In this document: in pieces, positions 57,389-64,000 of the stretch
Layout of the letters: each line of letters opens with the position of its first letter
Numbering within the stretch: position 1 is the first letter of the stretch
Origin: Chloroflexota bacterium
Lineage (GTDB): Bacteria; Chloroflexota; Limnocylindria; Limnocylindrales; CSP1-4
Direction: 5' to 3'
DNA length: 64,000 nucleotides
Assembly: GCA_021783095.1 (NCBI GenBank)
Contig: JAJXUG010000004.1
Location: forward strand, 1 to 64,000
Translations under genes and position numbers: made by a program
The notes under the pieces: generated by a model
Databases searched by the model: none
The model's input: only the letters and a program-made list of their open reading frames with translations
Told to the model about the DNA's origin: nothing

Positions 57389-58408
57389 GTGAACAACCCG
57401 ATGACGCTCGCCATCGCCGCTATCGCCGCCATCGCGGTCTTCCTGATCGCGGTTGGCATCTCGATGGCGCGGGGTGGCTCGGACGTCAACGCCCGTCTCG
57501 AGCGGTACGCGTCGGCCAAGCCGGAGAAGGTGCCGTCGGCGCCCGGCAGCCAGCAGACCCTGGCCGAGACGCTGCAGGCCTCCGCGGCGATGGCGCAGCT
57601 CAACAGGGTGGTCGAGCAGCGTGACTTCGCCGCGAACCTCGCGCGCGAGCTCGCCCGGGCGGACCTCAAGCTCAAGGTCAGCGAGTACCTTTTGATCTGG
57701 GCCGGCGTGACGGTCGGCGTGCCGATCTTCATGGTCGTGGCCTCGGTCGGGATGCCGGGGCTCCGGAACCCGCTCGTGCTGCTGGTCGGACTGCTCATCG
57801 GCTTCATGCTCCCGCGCTTCTGGCTCGGCCGCCGCAAGAGCGGCCGGGTCAGCGCATTCAACAAGCAGCTCCCGGACACGATCACCCTGATCGCCAATGC
57901 CCTGCGCGCCGGCTCCTCGTTCCTCCAGGCGATCGAGCTGGTCGTGCGCGAGTCGCGGCCGCCCATCTCCACCGAGTTCGGGCGCGTCATCCGGGAGGTC
58001 AACCTCGGCCTCGCGTTCGACGTGGCCCTGGAGAACATGGTCCGGCGCGTCCGCTCGGACGACCTGGAGCTGATGGCCACCGCCATCTCGATCCAGCACA
58101 CCGTCGGCGGCAACCTCGCCGAGATCCTCGACTCGATCGCGTTCACCATCCGCGAGCGGGTCCGGATCCAGGGCGAGATCCGCACCCTCACCGCCCAGCA
58201 GCGGCTGTCGGGCTACGTGGTCGGCTTCCTGCCGATCGGCCTGGCGGGCTTCCTGTTCGTTGCCGCGCCACAGTTCATGGCGCCGATGTTCGACGACAGG
58301 GCGTCTCTCCTCGGCCTGCCGGCCGGAGTGATCATCCTGGCCGTCGGCGGGTTCATGATGTTCCTGGGCTTCATGTTCATCCGCAAGATCGTGGCCATCG
58401 AGGTCTAG
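57389..58408 (+). CDS. tadB: Tad pilus inner-membrane protein TadB
   Basis: A 339-residue GspF-domain platform protein. One N-terminal helix, a cytoplasmic segment, two central helices (about 102-145) and two C-terminal helices surround the T2SSF domain with PDTITLIANALRAGSSFLQA and MATAISIQHTVGGNLAEIL. GTG start at 57389 behind GGGAGG, 18 bases after cpaF. Pairs with TadC as the platform for CpaF. Confidence 0.92.
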   Translation: MNNPMTLAIAAIAAIAVFLIAVGISMARGGSDVNARLERYASAKPEKVPSAPGSQQTLAETLQASAAMAQLNRVVEQRDFAANLARELARADLKLKVSEYLLIWAGVTVGVPIFMVVASVGMPGLRNPLVLLVGLLIGFMLPRFWLGRRKSGRVSAFNKQLPDTITLIANALRAGSSFLQAIELVVRESRPPISTEFGRVIREVNLGLAFDVALENMVRRVRSDDLELMATAISIQHTVGGNLAEILDSIAFTIRERVRIQGEIRTLTAQQRLSGYVVGFLPIGLAGFLFVAAPQFMAPMFDDRASLLGLPAGVIILAVGGFMMFLGFMFIRKIVAIEV

Positions 58409-58412
58409 CGCC

Positions 58413-59345
58413 ATGGATACCATCGCCCTCGGTGTCGCCGGCGTCGCGGCGCTCGCCATCGTGCTGATCTTCGTGGGGCTGGCCGGCGGCGCGCCGGTCG
58501 ACCCGGTGCAGGCCCGCCTCACCCAGCTCGGCACGATGCAGGCCAAGAACCTCGAGGAGCTCGAGCTCCAGGCGCCGCTGTTCGAGCGCACCGTCCGCCC
58601 GCTGGCGGCGCGCCTCTCGGGCTCGGTCAGCCGGATCGCGAGCACCTCCTTCACGCAGCAGACCGAGAAGCGCCTGGCCCTCGCCGGCAACCCCGGCGAC
58701 CTGCGCACGGCCGACTGGCTGGGCATCAAGGCGGTCGGCGCGCTGATCGGCGCCGGCGTGTTCTTCCTGCTGTTCATGATCGTGGGGGTCCTGGGCCTGC
58801 CGCTCGTGCTGCGGGTGCTGATGATCCCGATCGGCCTGATGTTCGGCTACACGATCCCCGAGTTCTGGCTGGGCGGACGGGTCCGCGCGCGCCAGAAGGC
58901 GATCCTCCTCCAGATCCCCGATGCGCTCGACCTGCTCACGATCTCCGTCCGGGCCGGCCTAGGCTTCGACGGCGCGCTGGGCAAGGTGGTCGAGAAGCTC
59001 AAGGGGCCCCTGACCGACGAGTTCCGCCGCGCGCTGGCCGAGATCCGCGTGGGCAAGACGCGCCGGGACGCCCTCCGGGACATCATTCAGCGAACCGACG
59101 TGCCGGCCCTGTCCAACTTCATCGGGGCGGTGATCCAGGCCGAGCAGCTGGGCGTGTCGATCAGCAAGGTGCTCCAGGTCCAGTCGGAGCAGCTGCGCAT
59201 CGAGCGCCGGCAGCGCGCCGAGGAGATGGCGGCGAAGGCGCCGATCAAGATGCTGTTCCCGCTGGTCGGGTGCATCTTCCCGTCGCTGTTCATCGTCATC
59301 CTGGGCCCGGCGATCATCCTGATCATGATCAACCTCAAGACCTAG
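58413..59345 (+). CDS. tadC: Tad pilus inner-membrane protein TadC
   Basis: A 310-residue GspF-domain protein paralogous to TadB, with IPDALDLLTISVRAGLGFD, the FRRALAEIRVGKTRRDAL segment and AEQLGVSISKVLQVQSEQL, ending in a pair of hydrophobic helices (KMLFPLVGCIFPSLFIVI). It begins four bases after the tadB stop. The prepilin peptidase and TadE/F pseudopilin genes do not follow in this window. Confidence 0.92.
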   Translation: MDTIALGVAGVAALAIVLIFVGLAGGAPVDPVQARLTQLGTMQAKNLEELELQAPLFERTVRPLAARLSGSVSRIASTSFTQQTEKRLALAGNPGDLRTADWLGIKAVGALIGAGVFFLLFMIVGVLGLPLVLRVLMIPIGLMFGYTIPEFWLGGRVRARQKAILLQIPDALDLLTISVRAGLGFDGALGKVVEKLKGPLTDEFRRALAEIRVGKTRRDALRDIIQRTDVPALSNFIGAVIQAEQLGVSISKVLQVQSEQLRIERRQRAEEMAAKAPIKMLFPLVGCIFPSLFIVILGPAIILIMINLKT

Positions 59346-59361
59346 GCCAGCCGGCTTCGAC

Positions 59362-59745
59362 GTGGTGGAGGCTCGGGGGATTGCACGCAACCTCGACCGC
59401 GACACGGTGCTCGCGGCGCGGCTCGAGACGGCCGGCTCCTTCTGGGGCAAGCTCATGGGCCTCATGGGCCGGCCCGGCCTGCCCGACGGCGAGGGGCTGT
59501 GGCTGCCGGGCGGCAACGGGATCCACATGATGTTCATGCGCTTCCCGATCGACGCGGTGTTCGTCACGAAGGCGGACCGCGACGGCGTGCGGCGCGTCCG
59601 CTCCGTGCACCGGGGCGTGAGGGCGTGGACTGGGCTGATCCCGCTGATCACCGGGGCCCACGGCGTGCTCGAGCTGCCGGTGGGCGTGATCGACGCGACC
59701 CGGACGCAGGCGGGCGACCGGGTGGAGATCCGCGAGCGGGGCTGA
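59362..59745 (+). CDS. DUF192 family protein
   Basis: A 127-residue small beta protein of the DUF192 family (PF02643), with GKLMGLMGRP, the hallmark IHMMFMRFPIDAVFV and a C-terminal GVLELPVGVIDAT. It lacks a signal peptide. The function of the family is not established. It starts with GTG 16 bases after tadC and is probably on the same transcript; such a neighbour of Tad genes may be chance. Confidence 0.82.
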   Translation: MVEARGIARNLDRDTVLAARLETAGSFWGKLMGLMGRPGLPDGEGLWLPGGNGIHMMFMRFPIDAVFVTKADRDGVRRVRSVHRGVRAWTGLIPLITGAHGVLELPVGVIDATRTQAGDRVEIRERG

Positions 59746-59820
59746 GGCGCTAGCCGGCCGCGCCTTGTCAGATCTGCGGGCGGTGAAGGCGGCGTGGGCC
59801 GGCGATAAGCGGCGTCGGTC

Positions 59821-60510
59821 ATGCTGGCGCGCATGCTCGCCTTCGGACGCCGCCCGGTCGCCGCGCTGCTGGACCTTGCCCTCCCCCCAGCCTGCGCCGG
59901 GTGCGGCGCCGAGGGCGAGCCGCTGTGCCGGCGCTGCCGGCCGGCGCTCGACGTCCGCCTCCTGCTGCCCGCCGGGACGCCCCTCGGCCTGCCGGACGGA
60001 CCGCCGGACCCCCTCGTGCGCCTGGAGTGGTGCGCGCCGTTCGCGGGCGTGGTCCGGCACGCGCTGCACGCGCTCAAGTACGCGGGCGAGCGGCGGCTGG
60101 CGCAGCCGCTGGGCGACGCGGTGGCGGCGCGCTGGGCGCGCTCGGGAGGCGGTGGCGACCTGCTCGTGCCGGTGCCGGTCCACGCGGCGCGCCGACGGGA
60201 GCGCGGCTATGACCAGGCGGAGCTCATCGCCGCGGCGGCGGCGCGGCGCCTGCGGGTGCCCATGCTGCCGGCCGTCGAGCGGACGCGCGCCACGACGGCC
60301 CAGTACCGGCTCGACCGACGCCACCGGGCGACGAACGTCGCATCCGCCTTCGCGGTCCGCCCGCGGGACGCGATCCGCGTGGCGGGGCGCCACGTGGTCC
60401 TGGTGGACGACGTCGTGACGACCGGCGCGACGCTGGCCGCGACGGCGAACGCCCTGCTCGCCGCCGGGGCGCTCAGCGTCTCGGCGGTCACGGTGGCGCG
60501 CGAGCGCTGA
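59821..60510 (+). CDS. comF: ComF family phosphoribosyltransferase-like protein
   Basis: A 229-residue ComF-like protein. An N-terminal zinc ribbon (Cys25, Cys28, Cys36, Cys39) is followed by a type I phosphoribosyltransferase fold with LKYAGERRLAQPL, VPVPVHAARRRERGYDQAE, and the PRPP loop VVLVDDVVTTGATL. In competent bacteria ComF is needed for DNA uptake; elsewhere its role is unclear. It follows a pilus locus, which fits but does not prove a role in DNA uptake. Confidence 0.87.
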   Translation: MLARMLAFGRRPVAALLDLALPPACAGCGAEGEPLCRRCRPALDVRLLLPAGTPLGLPDGPPDPLVRLEWCAPFAGVVRHALHALKYAGERRLAQPLGDAVAARWARSGGGGDLLVPVPVHAARRRERGYDQAELIAAAAARRLRVPMLPAVERTRATTAQYRLDRRHRATNVASAFAVRPRDAIRVAGRHVVLVDDVVTTGATLAATANALLAAGALSVSAVTVARER

Positions 60511-60833
60511 GCGCCGTGCCGGTGTCAACGCGCGAAGCGAGGCAGCGACTGGGCCTGGGCACCCAGCGGCCCTGCCAGAGGACGGAGCGCCGCGCGGGCC
60601 GCCCGGTGCGGCAGATCGCTGCTCCGCCGGGCGCGCGGAGGCACGAGGCGGCCCTGCCGTCGGTCGGAGCGCTGGCAGGGCCGCTGGGTGGACGCGCCGG
60701 GCCGGGAGCGCGTCAGCGGGGCGTGGGCGCACGTGACGGGGCAAGCGGGCAGCGGGCCATTCGGCCGGACCCGCCCAACCGGGGTCCTCGCATCGCGGAC
60801 TTGCGGCAGGTTCGGTCGACGGGGCGGCGCGAC
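60511..60833. other. Non-coding gap holding a large imperfect hairpin
   Basis: No convincing gene lies between comF and the hibernation factor promoter. The main content is a 131-bp palindromic element at 60560-60690; the rest is GC-rich sequence without clear signals. Confidence 0.6.
60560..60690. repeat. 131-bp inverted-repeat element
   Basis: A perfect 19-bp inverted repeat forms the ends (60560-60578 and 60672-60690, beginning CACCCAGCGG). Inside, CGCCCGGTGCGGCAG and CTGCTCCGCCGGGCG form a second stem with 12 of 15 pairs around a 4-base loop. It may be a terminator for comF, a structured RNA, or a small palindromic mobile repeat. Confidence 0.65.
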
Positions 60834-60839
60834 TATACT
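60834..60839 (+). promoter_or_regulatory. -10 element TATACT of hpf
   Basis: TATACT with a weak -35 (TTCGGT, 60811-60816) 17 bases before it. The transcript would have a leader of about 70 bases ending in GGGAGG. Confidence 0.55.
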
Positions 60840-60916
60840 CGGCTTCCGGACAGCGTCCGCGCTCGCGGCCTGTCCGCCCCGCAGCCAGGCGCACTGCTCG
60901 CGCCGGGAGGTCAACC

Positions 60917-61507
60917 GTGAGGACGATCGTCAGGGGCAAGAACCTCGAGGTCCCGGACCGGGTCCGGCAGTACGCGGAACGCAAGTTCGCCCGCCTCGAG
61001 CGGCTCCTGGATGACCGCACGGACGCCATCGTGGAGCTCTCCAACGAGGCGCACCGGAGTGCCACGGACGCCCACATCGTGGACGTCACCCTCGTGATCG
61101 ACGGGAAGACGCTGCGCAGCACGGCGTCGGGCATCTCGTACCAGGCGGCGCTCGACGTGGTGGTGGACAAGGTGGAGCGCCAGGCGATCGACTTCAAGGA
61201 GAAACCCCGCGTCCGCGCCCGCCCGGTGGAGGAGAAGGAGCTGCTGCGCAAGCTGGCCGACGGCACCTCCGAGGGCTCCACCGACCGCAAGATCGTCAAG
61301 ACCAAGCGGTTCGCGATCGAGCCGATGTTCGAGGAGGACGCCGTCGCCGCGATGGAGGACCTCGGGCACGACTTCTACGTATTCGTCAACGCCGAGAACG
61401 AGCGCCTTGCGGTGCTCTACCGGCGCAAGGACGGCGACTTCGGGCTGATCGAGCCGATGGTCGGCGGCGAGTACACGCCGGCCCGGCGGGGCGCCAAGAC
61501 GCACTGA
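60917..61507 (+). CDS. hpf: Ribosome hibernation promoting factor, long form
   Basis: A 196-residue long-type HPF. The N-terminal domain (RTIVRGKNLEVPDRVRQYAE; residues 1-100) binds the 30S decoding site; the C-terminal dimerisation domain (residues about 130-190) has KTKRFAIEPMFEEDAVAAME, GHDFYVFVNAE and VLYRRKDGDFGLIEP, which joins two 70S ribosomes into a 100S dimer. It begins with GTG behind GGGAGG. It has its own promoter and terminator, as expected of a stress-regulated gene. Confidence 0.93.
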   Translation: MRTIVRGKNLEVPDRVRQYAERKFARLERLLDDRTDAIVELSNEAHRSATDAHIVDVTLVIDGKTLRSTASGISYQAALDVVVDKVERQAIDFKEKPRVRARPVEEKELLRKLADGTSEGSTDRKIVKTKRFAIEPMFEEDAVAAMEDLGHDFYVFVNAENERLAVLYRRKDGDFGLIEPMVGGEYTPARRGAKTH

Positions 61508-61526
61508 CCGTCCTCGGGCATCCGGG

Positions 61527-61559
61527 GCTGGGGCCGGTGCGTCGGGACCCGGTCCCAGC
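61527..61559 (+). terminator. Hairpin after hpf
   Basis: GCTGGGGCCGG pairs with CCGGTCCCAGC (one G-U in RNA) over an 11-base loop, 20 bases after the hpf stop. No T-run. Confidence 0.5.
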
Positions 61560-61633
61560 CATCGCGCCCGCCGCGGGCGTCCCTCGCTGCCCCGCTCCGC
61601 GCGCCGCGGACCACGCCGCGGGACCACGGCAGA

Positions 61634-61639
61634 TAGGCT
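61634..61639 (+). promoter_or_regulatory. -10 element TAGGCT, leaderless start
   Basis: TAGGCT six bases before the ATG at 61646. Confidence 0.5.
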
Positions 61640-61645
61640 TGCGCC

Positions 61646-62620
61646 ATGCTCCCGAACGGCCGTCGCCTCGGCCCCCACCTCCCGCTCGCGGCGGGCATGG
61701 TCCGCGCCGCCGACCGCGCGGGCGCAATCGGCGCCTCGGCCGTCCAGATCTTCGTGGACAACCCGACCTCCTGGCGCCGCCGCCCGGCCCTGCCCGACGA
61801 GCTGCCGGCGTTCCGAAACCGGCTGGCGGCCCGGGACATCACTTCCATCTCGGTGCACGCGCCGTACCTCGTGAACCTCGCCACGCCCGACGACGACGTC
61901 TGGGAGCGGTCCGTCGAGCTGCTGGCGAGCGAGCTGCGCGTCGCCGCGGCTTACGGAGCCGCCTTCGTCAACGTGCACACCGGCTCGCATCGCGGCGCCG
62001 GGGCCGAGGCGGGCATCTCGCGGATTGCCGAGGGCCTCGGGCGCGCCGTGGAGCGCGCGGGCGAGACCGGCGACGGCGTCGCGGTGGTCCTCGAGAACGG
62101 GCCGGGCGCCGGTTTCGGTCTCGGCAGGTCGCCGGGCGAGCTCGGCGCGATCGACCGGGCGGCGGCGGTCGCGGGCGTGCCCCGGCATCGGCTGGGTTTC
62201 TGCCTCGACACCGCCCACCTCTGGGGAGCCGGCTACGACGTCGGCACCGTCGAAGGCGTGGACGAGCTGCTCGAGCTGTTCGACGCGCAGGTGGGCCTCG
62301 ACCGGCTCCGACTGGTCCACCTCAACGATTCGCGCTCCGCCATGGGTGCGGGCGCGGACCGCCATGAGCACCTGGGCGGCGGGCGCATCGGCACCGACGG
62401 CCTCGCCCGCTTCCTGGTCCATCCGGCGCTGCACGGGGTCGCGTACATCATCGAGGCGCCCGGCATGGAGGAGGGCTGGGACGTGGTCAACCTGGCGCGG
62501 GCGCGCGACCTGGCGGAGGGCCGGCCGCTGGCGCCGCTGCCGCCCTCGGCGTTCCAGACGCGCAGCGCTCGGGGCCGCTCCGCACCGCCCGAGCCCGACG
62601 CCGTGGCTTCCGGTTCGTGA
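61646..62620 (+). CDS. nfo: Deoxyribonuclease IV (AP endonuclease, Nfo family)
   Basis: A 324-residue TIM-barrel nuclease that cleaves at abasic sites in base excision repair with three zinc ions. Metal-binding stretches visible are SVHAPYLVNLA, NVHTGSH, VVLENGPG, CLDTAHLWGAGYD, HLNDSR and ADRHEHLGGGRIG. The usual LENTAGQG loop reads LENGPGAGFG, a modest change that keeps the Glu ligand. A Pro/Arg-rich tail of about 40 residues is extra compared with the usual 280. The next gene starts on its stop. Confidence 0.92.
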   Translation: MLPNGRRLGPHLPLAAGMVRAADRAGAIGASAVQIFVDNPTSWRRRPALPDELPAFRNRLAARDITSISVHAPYLVNLATPDDDVWERSVELLASELRVAAAYGAAFVNVHTGSHRGAGAEAGISRIAEGLGRAVERAGETGDGVAVVLENGPGAGFGLGRSPGELGAIDRAAAVAGVPRHRLGFCLDTAHLWGAGYDVGTVEGVDELLELFDAQVGLDRLRLVHLNDSRSAMGAGADRHEHLGGGRIGTDGLARFLVHPALHGVAYIIEAPGMEEGWDVVNLARARDLAEGRPLAPLPPSAFQTRSARGRSAPPEPDAVASGS

Positions 62621-64000
62621 AGACCGACGTCGGCGACCCGCTCGCCGGTGCGGTGACGCCGAGGTCGGCCCGGCGCGACGGCAGTCAGCGCGACCGCGAC
62701 CGTCGCCGCTGGCTGGAGCTGGGGCTGCTGGGCGCGATCCTCGTGCTGGCGGCCCTCCTCCGCCTCCCCGGGCTCGACCAGCGCGGGCAGTGGGACTCGG
62801 ACCAGGGCCACGACATGGAGGTGCTCACAGGACTCATCCACGGGCAGCTGCCGCTGCTGGGGCCGGTGACCTCGGTCGGGACCTTCCACCACGGAGCGCT
62901 CTACTACTACCTGCTCGCGCCAGCGGCGCTGATCTCCGGTGCCGACCCGGTGGTGGTCACGGCCGAGTTCGCCCTCCTCGGCGTCGCCGCCGTCGCCGGG
63001 ACGTGGTGGCTGGCACGGCTCGTTGGCGGCCCAGTGGCCGCTGCGCTGGCCGCGCTGCTCCTCGCGGTGTCGCCCGCCGGCATCAGCGAGTCCACGTTCA
63101 TCTGGAACCCCAATCCGATCCCGCTCTTCGCCGCGATGGCCGTGGGGGGCGCCATCCAGGCCCGTCGGACCGGAGCCGCCCGCTGGTGGCTGCTCGCGGC
63201 CGTGGGGACGATGGCCACGATGCAGCTGCACTGGCTGGGCGGCGTGCTCGCGGTCCCGGTGGCGGGCATGTGGGCGTGGGAGCTCCTGCGGCGCAAGCGG
63301 GCGGGGCGCGAGAGCTCGTCGCACCTCAGGGCGGGCCTGGCCGGCGCGCTCGTGCTCGCCGCCGGCTACGTGCCGCTCGCCATCCACGAGCTCACGAGCG
63401 ACTTCTCCGAGGTGCGCGCGCTGCTCGCCTACCTGGGCGGAGCCGGCGGCGGCGGGACGGCGGGCGCCGGCATGGCCGAGCGGCTGGTCATGGTGGCCAT
63501 CCGATCGTTGACCTGGCCGATCGCGGGCCTCGTGACAGACCGAGTCACGGTGTCGCTCGCGACCTTCGCAATCGTGGTGCTGCTGGCGTCGGCGGCGTGG
63601 ATCCTCGCAAGAGGACGACCGGCTGATGCCGAGCCCTGGCCGGCGGCGTGGCTCGTCGGGACGCTGGCCTTCTCCATTGTCGCGCTGGCCGTCCTGGCGC
63701 CGAGCCTGGCGGTCGTGACGCCGGGGCTCCCCAACGACCACTACCACGCGTTCCTGGACCCGGTCGTGCTCGCGTTGGTCGCGACCGGCGCGGCGCGGCT
63801 GGCGCGGGCCGCGCCTCGTGCTGTCGTGGGCCGCCCGCTGTCGGGGGCCCGGATCCTGGGCCCGGCCGCAGCCCTGGTGCTCACGGCGGGCGCGGCGGCG
63901 ATTTCGGTCACGGCGTGGCCGCCCGCCGTCTCGCCCGACGGCGGCTGGCGCCTGGCGGACGCCGCGGCCGCCCACGTCGTCGAGGTCGTCGACGCGGGGT
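62617..64000 (+). CDS. GT39-like membrane glycosyltransferase (3' truncated by window)
   Basis: A polytopic protein open to the end of the window (461 codons seen). GTG overlaps the nfo stop (GTGA). After the first helix comes WDSDQGHDMEVL, the acidic site of GT39/ArnT-like GT-C enzymes, followed by TFHHGALYYYLLAPAAL, STFIWNPNPIPLFAA, MQLHWLGGVLAVPVAG and PNDHYHAFLDPVVLAL. The N-terminal 30 residues are charged. It probably adds sugars from a lipid donor; location after a repair gene gives no clue to the substrate. Confidence 0.8.
   Translation, partial: MKTDVGDPLAGAVTPRSARRDGSQRDRDRRRWLELGLLGAILVLAALLRLPGLDQRGQWDSDQGHDMEVLTGLIHGQLPLLGPVTSVGTFHHGALYYYLLAPAALISGADPVVVTAEFALLGVAAVAGTWWLARLVGGPVAAALAALLLAVSPAGISESTFIWNPNPIPLFAAMAVGGAIQARRTGAARWWLLAAVGTMATMQLHWLGGVLAVPVAGMWAWELLRRKRAGRESSSHLRAGLAGALVLAAGYVPLAIHELTSDFSEVRALLAYLGGAGGGGTAGAGMAERLVMVAIRSLTWPIAGLVTDRVTVSLATFAIVVLLASAAWILARGRPADAEPWPAAWLVGTLAFSIVALAVLAPSLAVVTPGLPNDHYHAFLDPVVLALVATGAARLARAAPRAVVGRPLSGARILGPAAALVLTAGAAAISVTAWPPAVSPDGGWRLADAAAAHVVEVVDAG

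Noticed and set aside
55622-58777. A 1051-codon open frame on the minus strand
   Set aside because: It is antisense to cpaE, cpaF, tadB and tadC, which have clear motifs. Its translation is His/Asp/Arg-rich without domains.
60516-60920. Overlapping frames of about 130 codons on both strands between comF and hpf
   Set aside because: They are made by the 131-bp palindrome, have no domain-like sequence and no ribosome site.
1-64000. tRNA, rRNA, integrase, transposase or insertion sequence
   Set aside because: I saw no tRNA-like T-loop and acceptor pairing, no rRNA stretch and no transposase or integrase motif. A dedicated search could still find something missed by eye.

Overview
The window is very GC-rich, gene-dense bacterial DNA with tight operons: many neighbouring genes overlap by GTGA or ATGA, and GTG and TTG starts are common. 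At least twelve genes have a TANNNT -10 box only 6-9 bases before the start codon, which points to leaderless mRNAs. The Tad-type pilus locus lacks a secretin and resembles monoderm versions. My best guess is a Chloroflexota (Limnocylindria-like) genome; an actinobacterium is the main alternative. This is inferred from style, not from a marker gene.

Bases 1-48.4 kb are a surface-glycan region. They hold 22 multi-spanning GT-C type membrane glycosyltransferase-like proteins. These include GT87 relatives, a recurring short family of about 255-283 residues, a tandem trio of about 555-610 residues and a pair of about 545 residues. Soluble partners are GT2 and GT4 glycosyltransferases, a nucleotide-sugar dehydrogenase, sugar epimerases, a GtrA-type flippase-like protein, a PIG-L deacetylase, a FemAB/BioF2-like acyltransferase and a membrane-fused spermidine-synthase-like protein.

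The centre of interest is a ten-gene reverse-strand operon from 37.3 down to 26.8 kb. It has a complete CDP-4-keto-3,6-dideoxyglucose set (rfbF, rfbG, rfbH and an E3-like reductase). These are followed by an epimerase-like reductase, a ThDP enzyme of the acetolactate-synthase/YerE type, an HpcH/HpaI aldolase, a short-chain dehydrogenase, a 3-dehydroquinate-synthase-like cyclase and a polyprenyl-phosphate GT2 enzyme. Together they predict a branched, possibly carbocyclic, CDP-activated sugar and its transfer to a lipid carrier.

From 48.4 to 59.4 kb lie a DegS/NarL-type two-component system, a second degenerate sensor, a small membrane protein, and a Tad/Flp pilus locus. The pilus locus has four flp pilin genes separated by hairpins, then cpaB/rcpC, cpaE/tadZ with a receiver domain, cpaF/tadA, tadB and tadC. 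From 59.4 to 64 kb are a DUF192 protein, ComF, a large hairpin element, the long-form ribosome hibernation factor, endonuclease IV and the start of one more GT-C protein cut by the window edge.

Signs of recent rearrangement include a duplicated rfbF promoter and 5' end between two of the tandem GT-C genes, a C-terminal tail fragment upstream of the trio, a GT87 gene broken at a C7 tract, and a 173-bp perfect repeat covering two flp genes.
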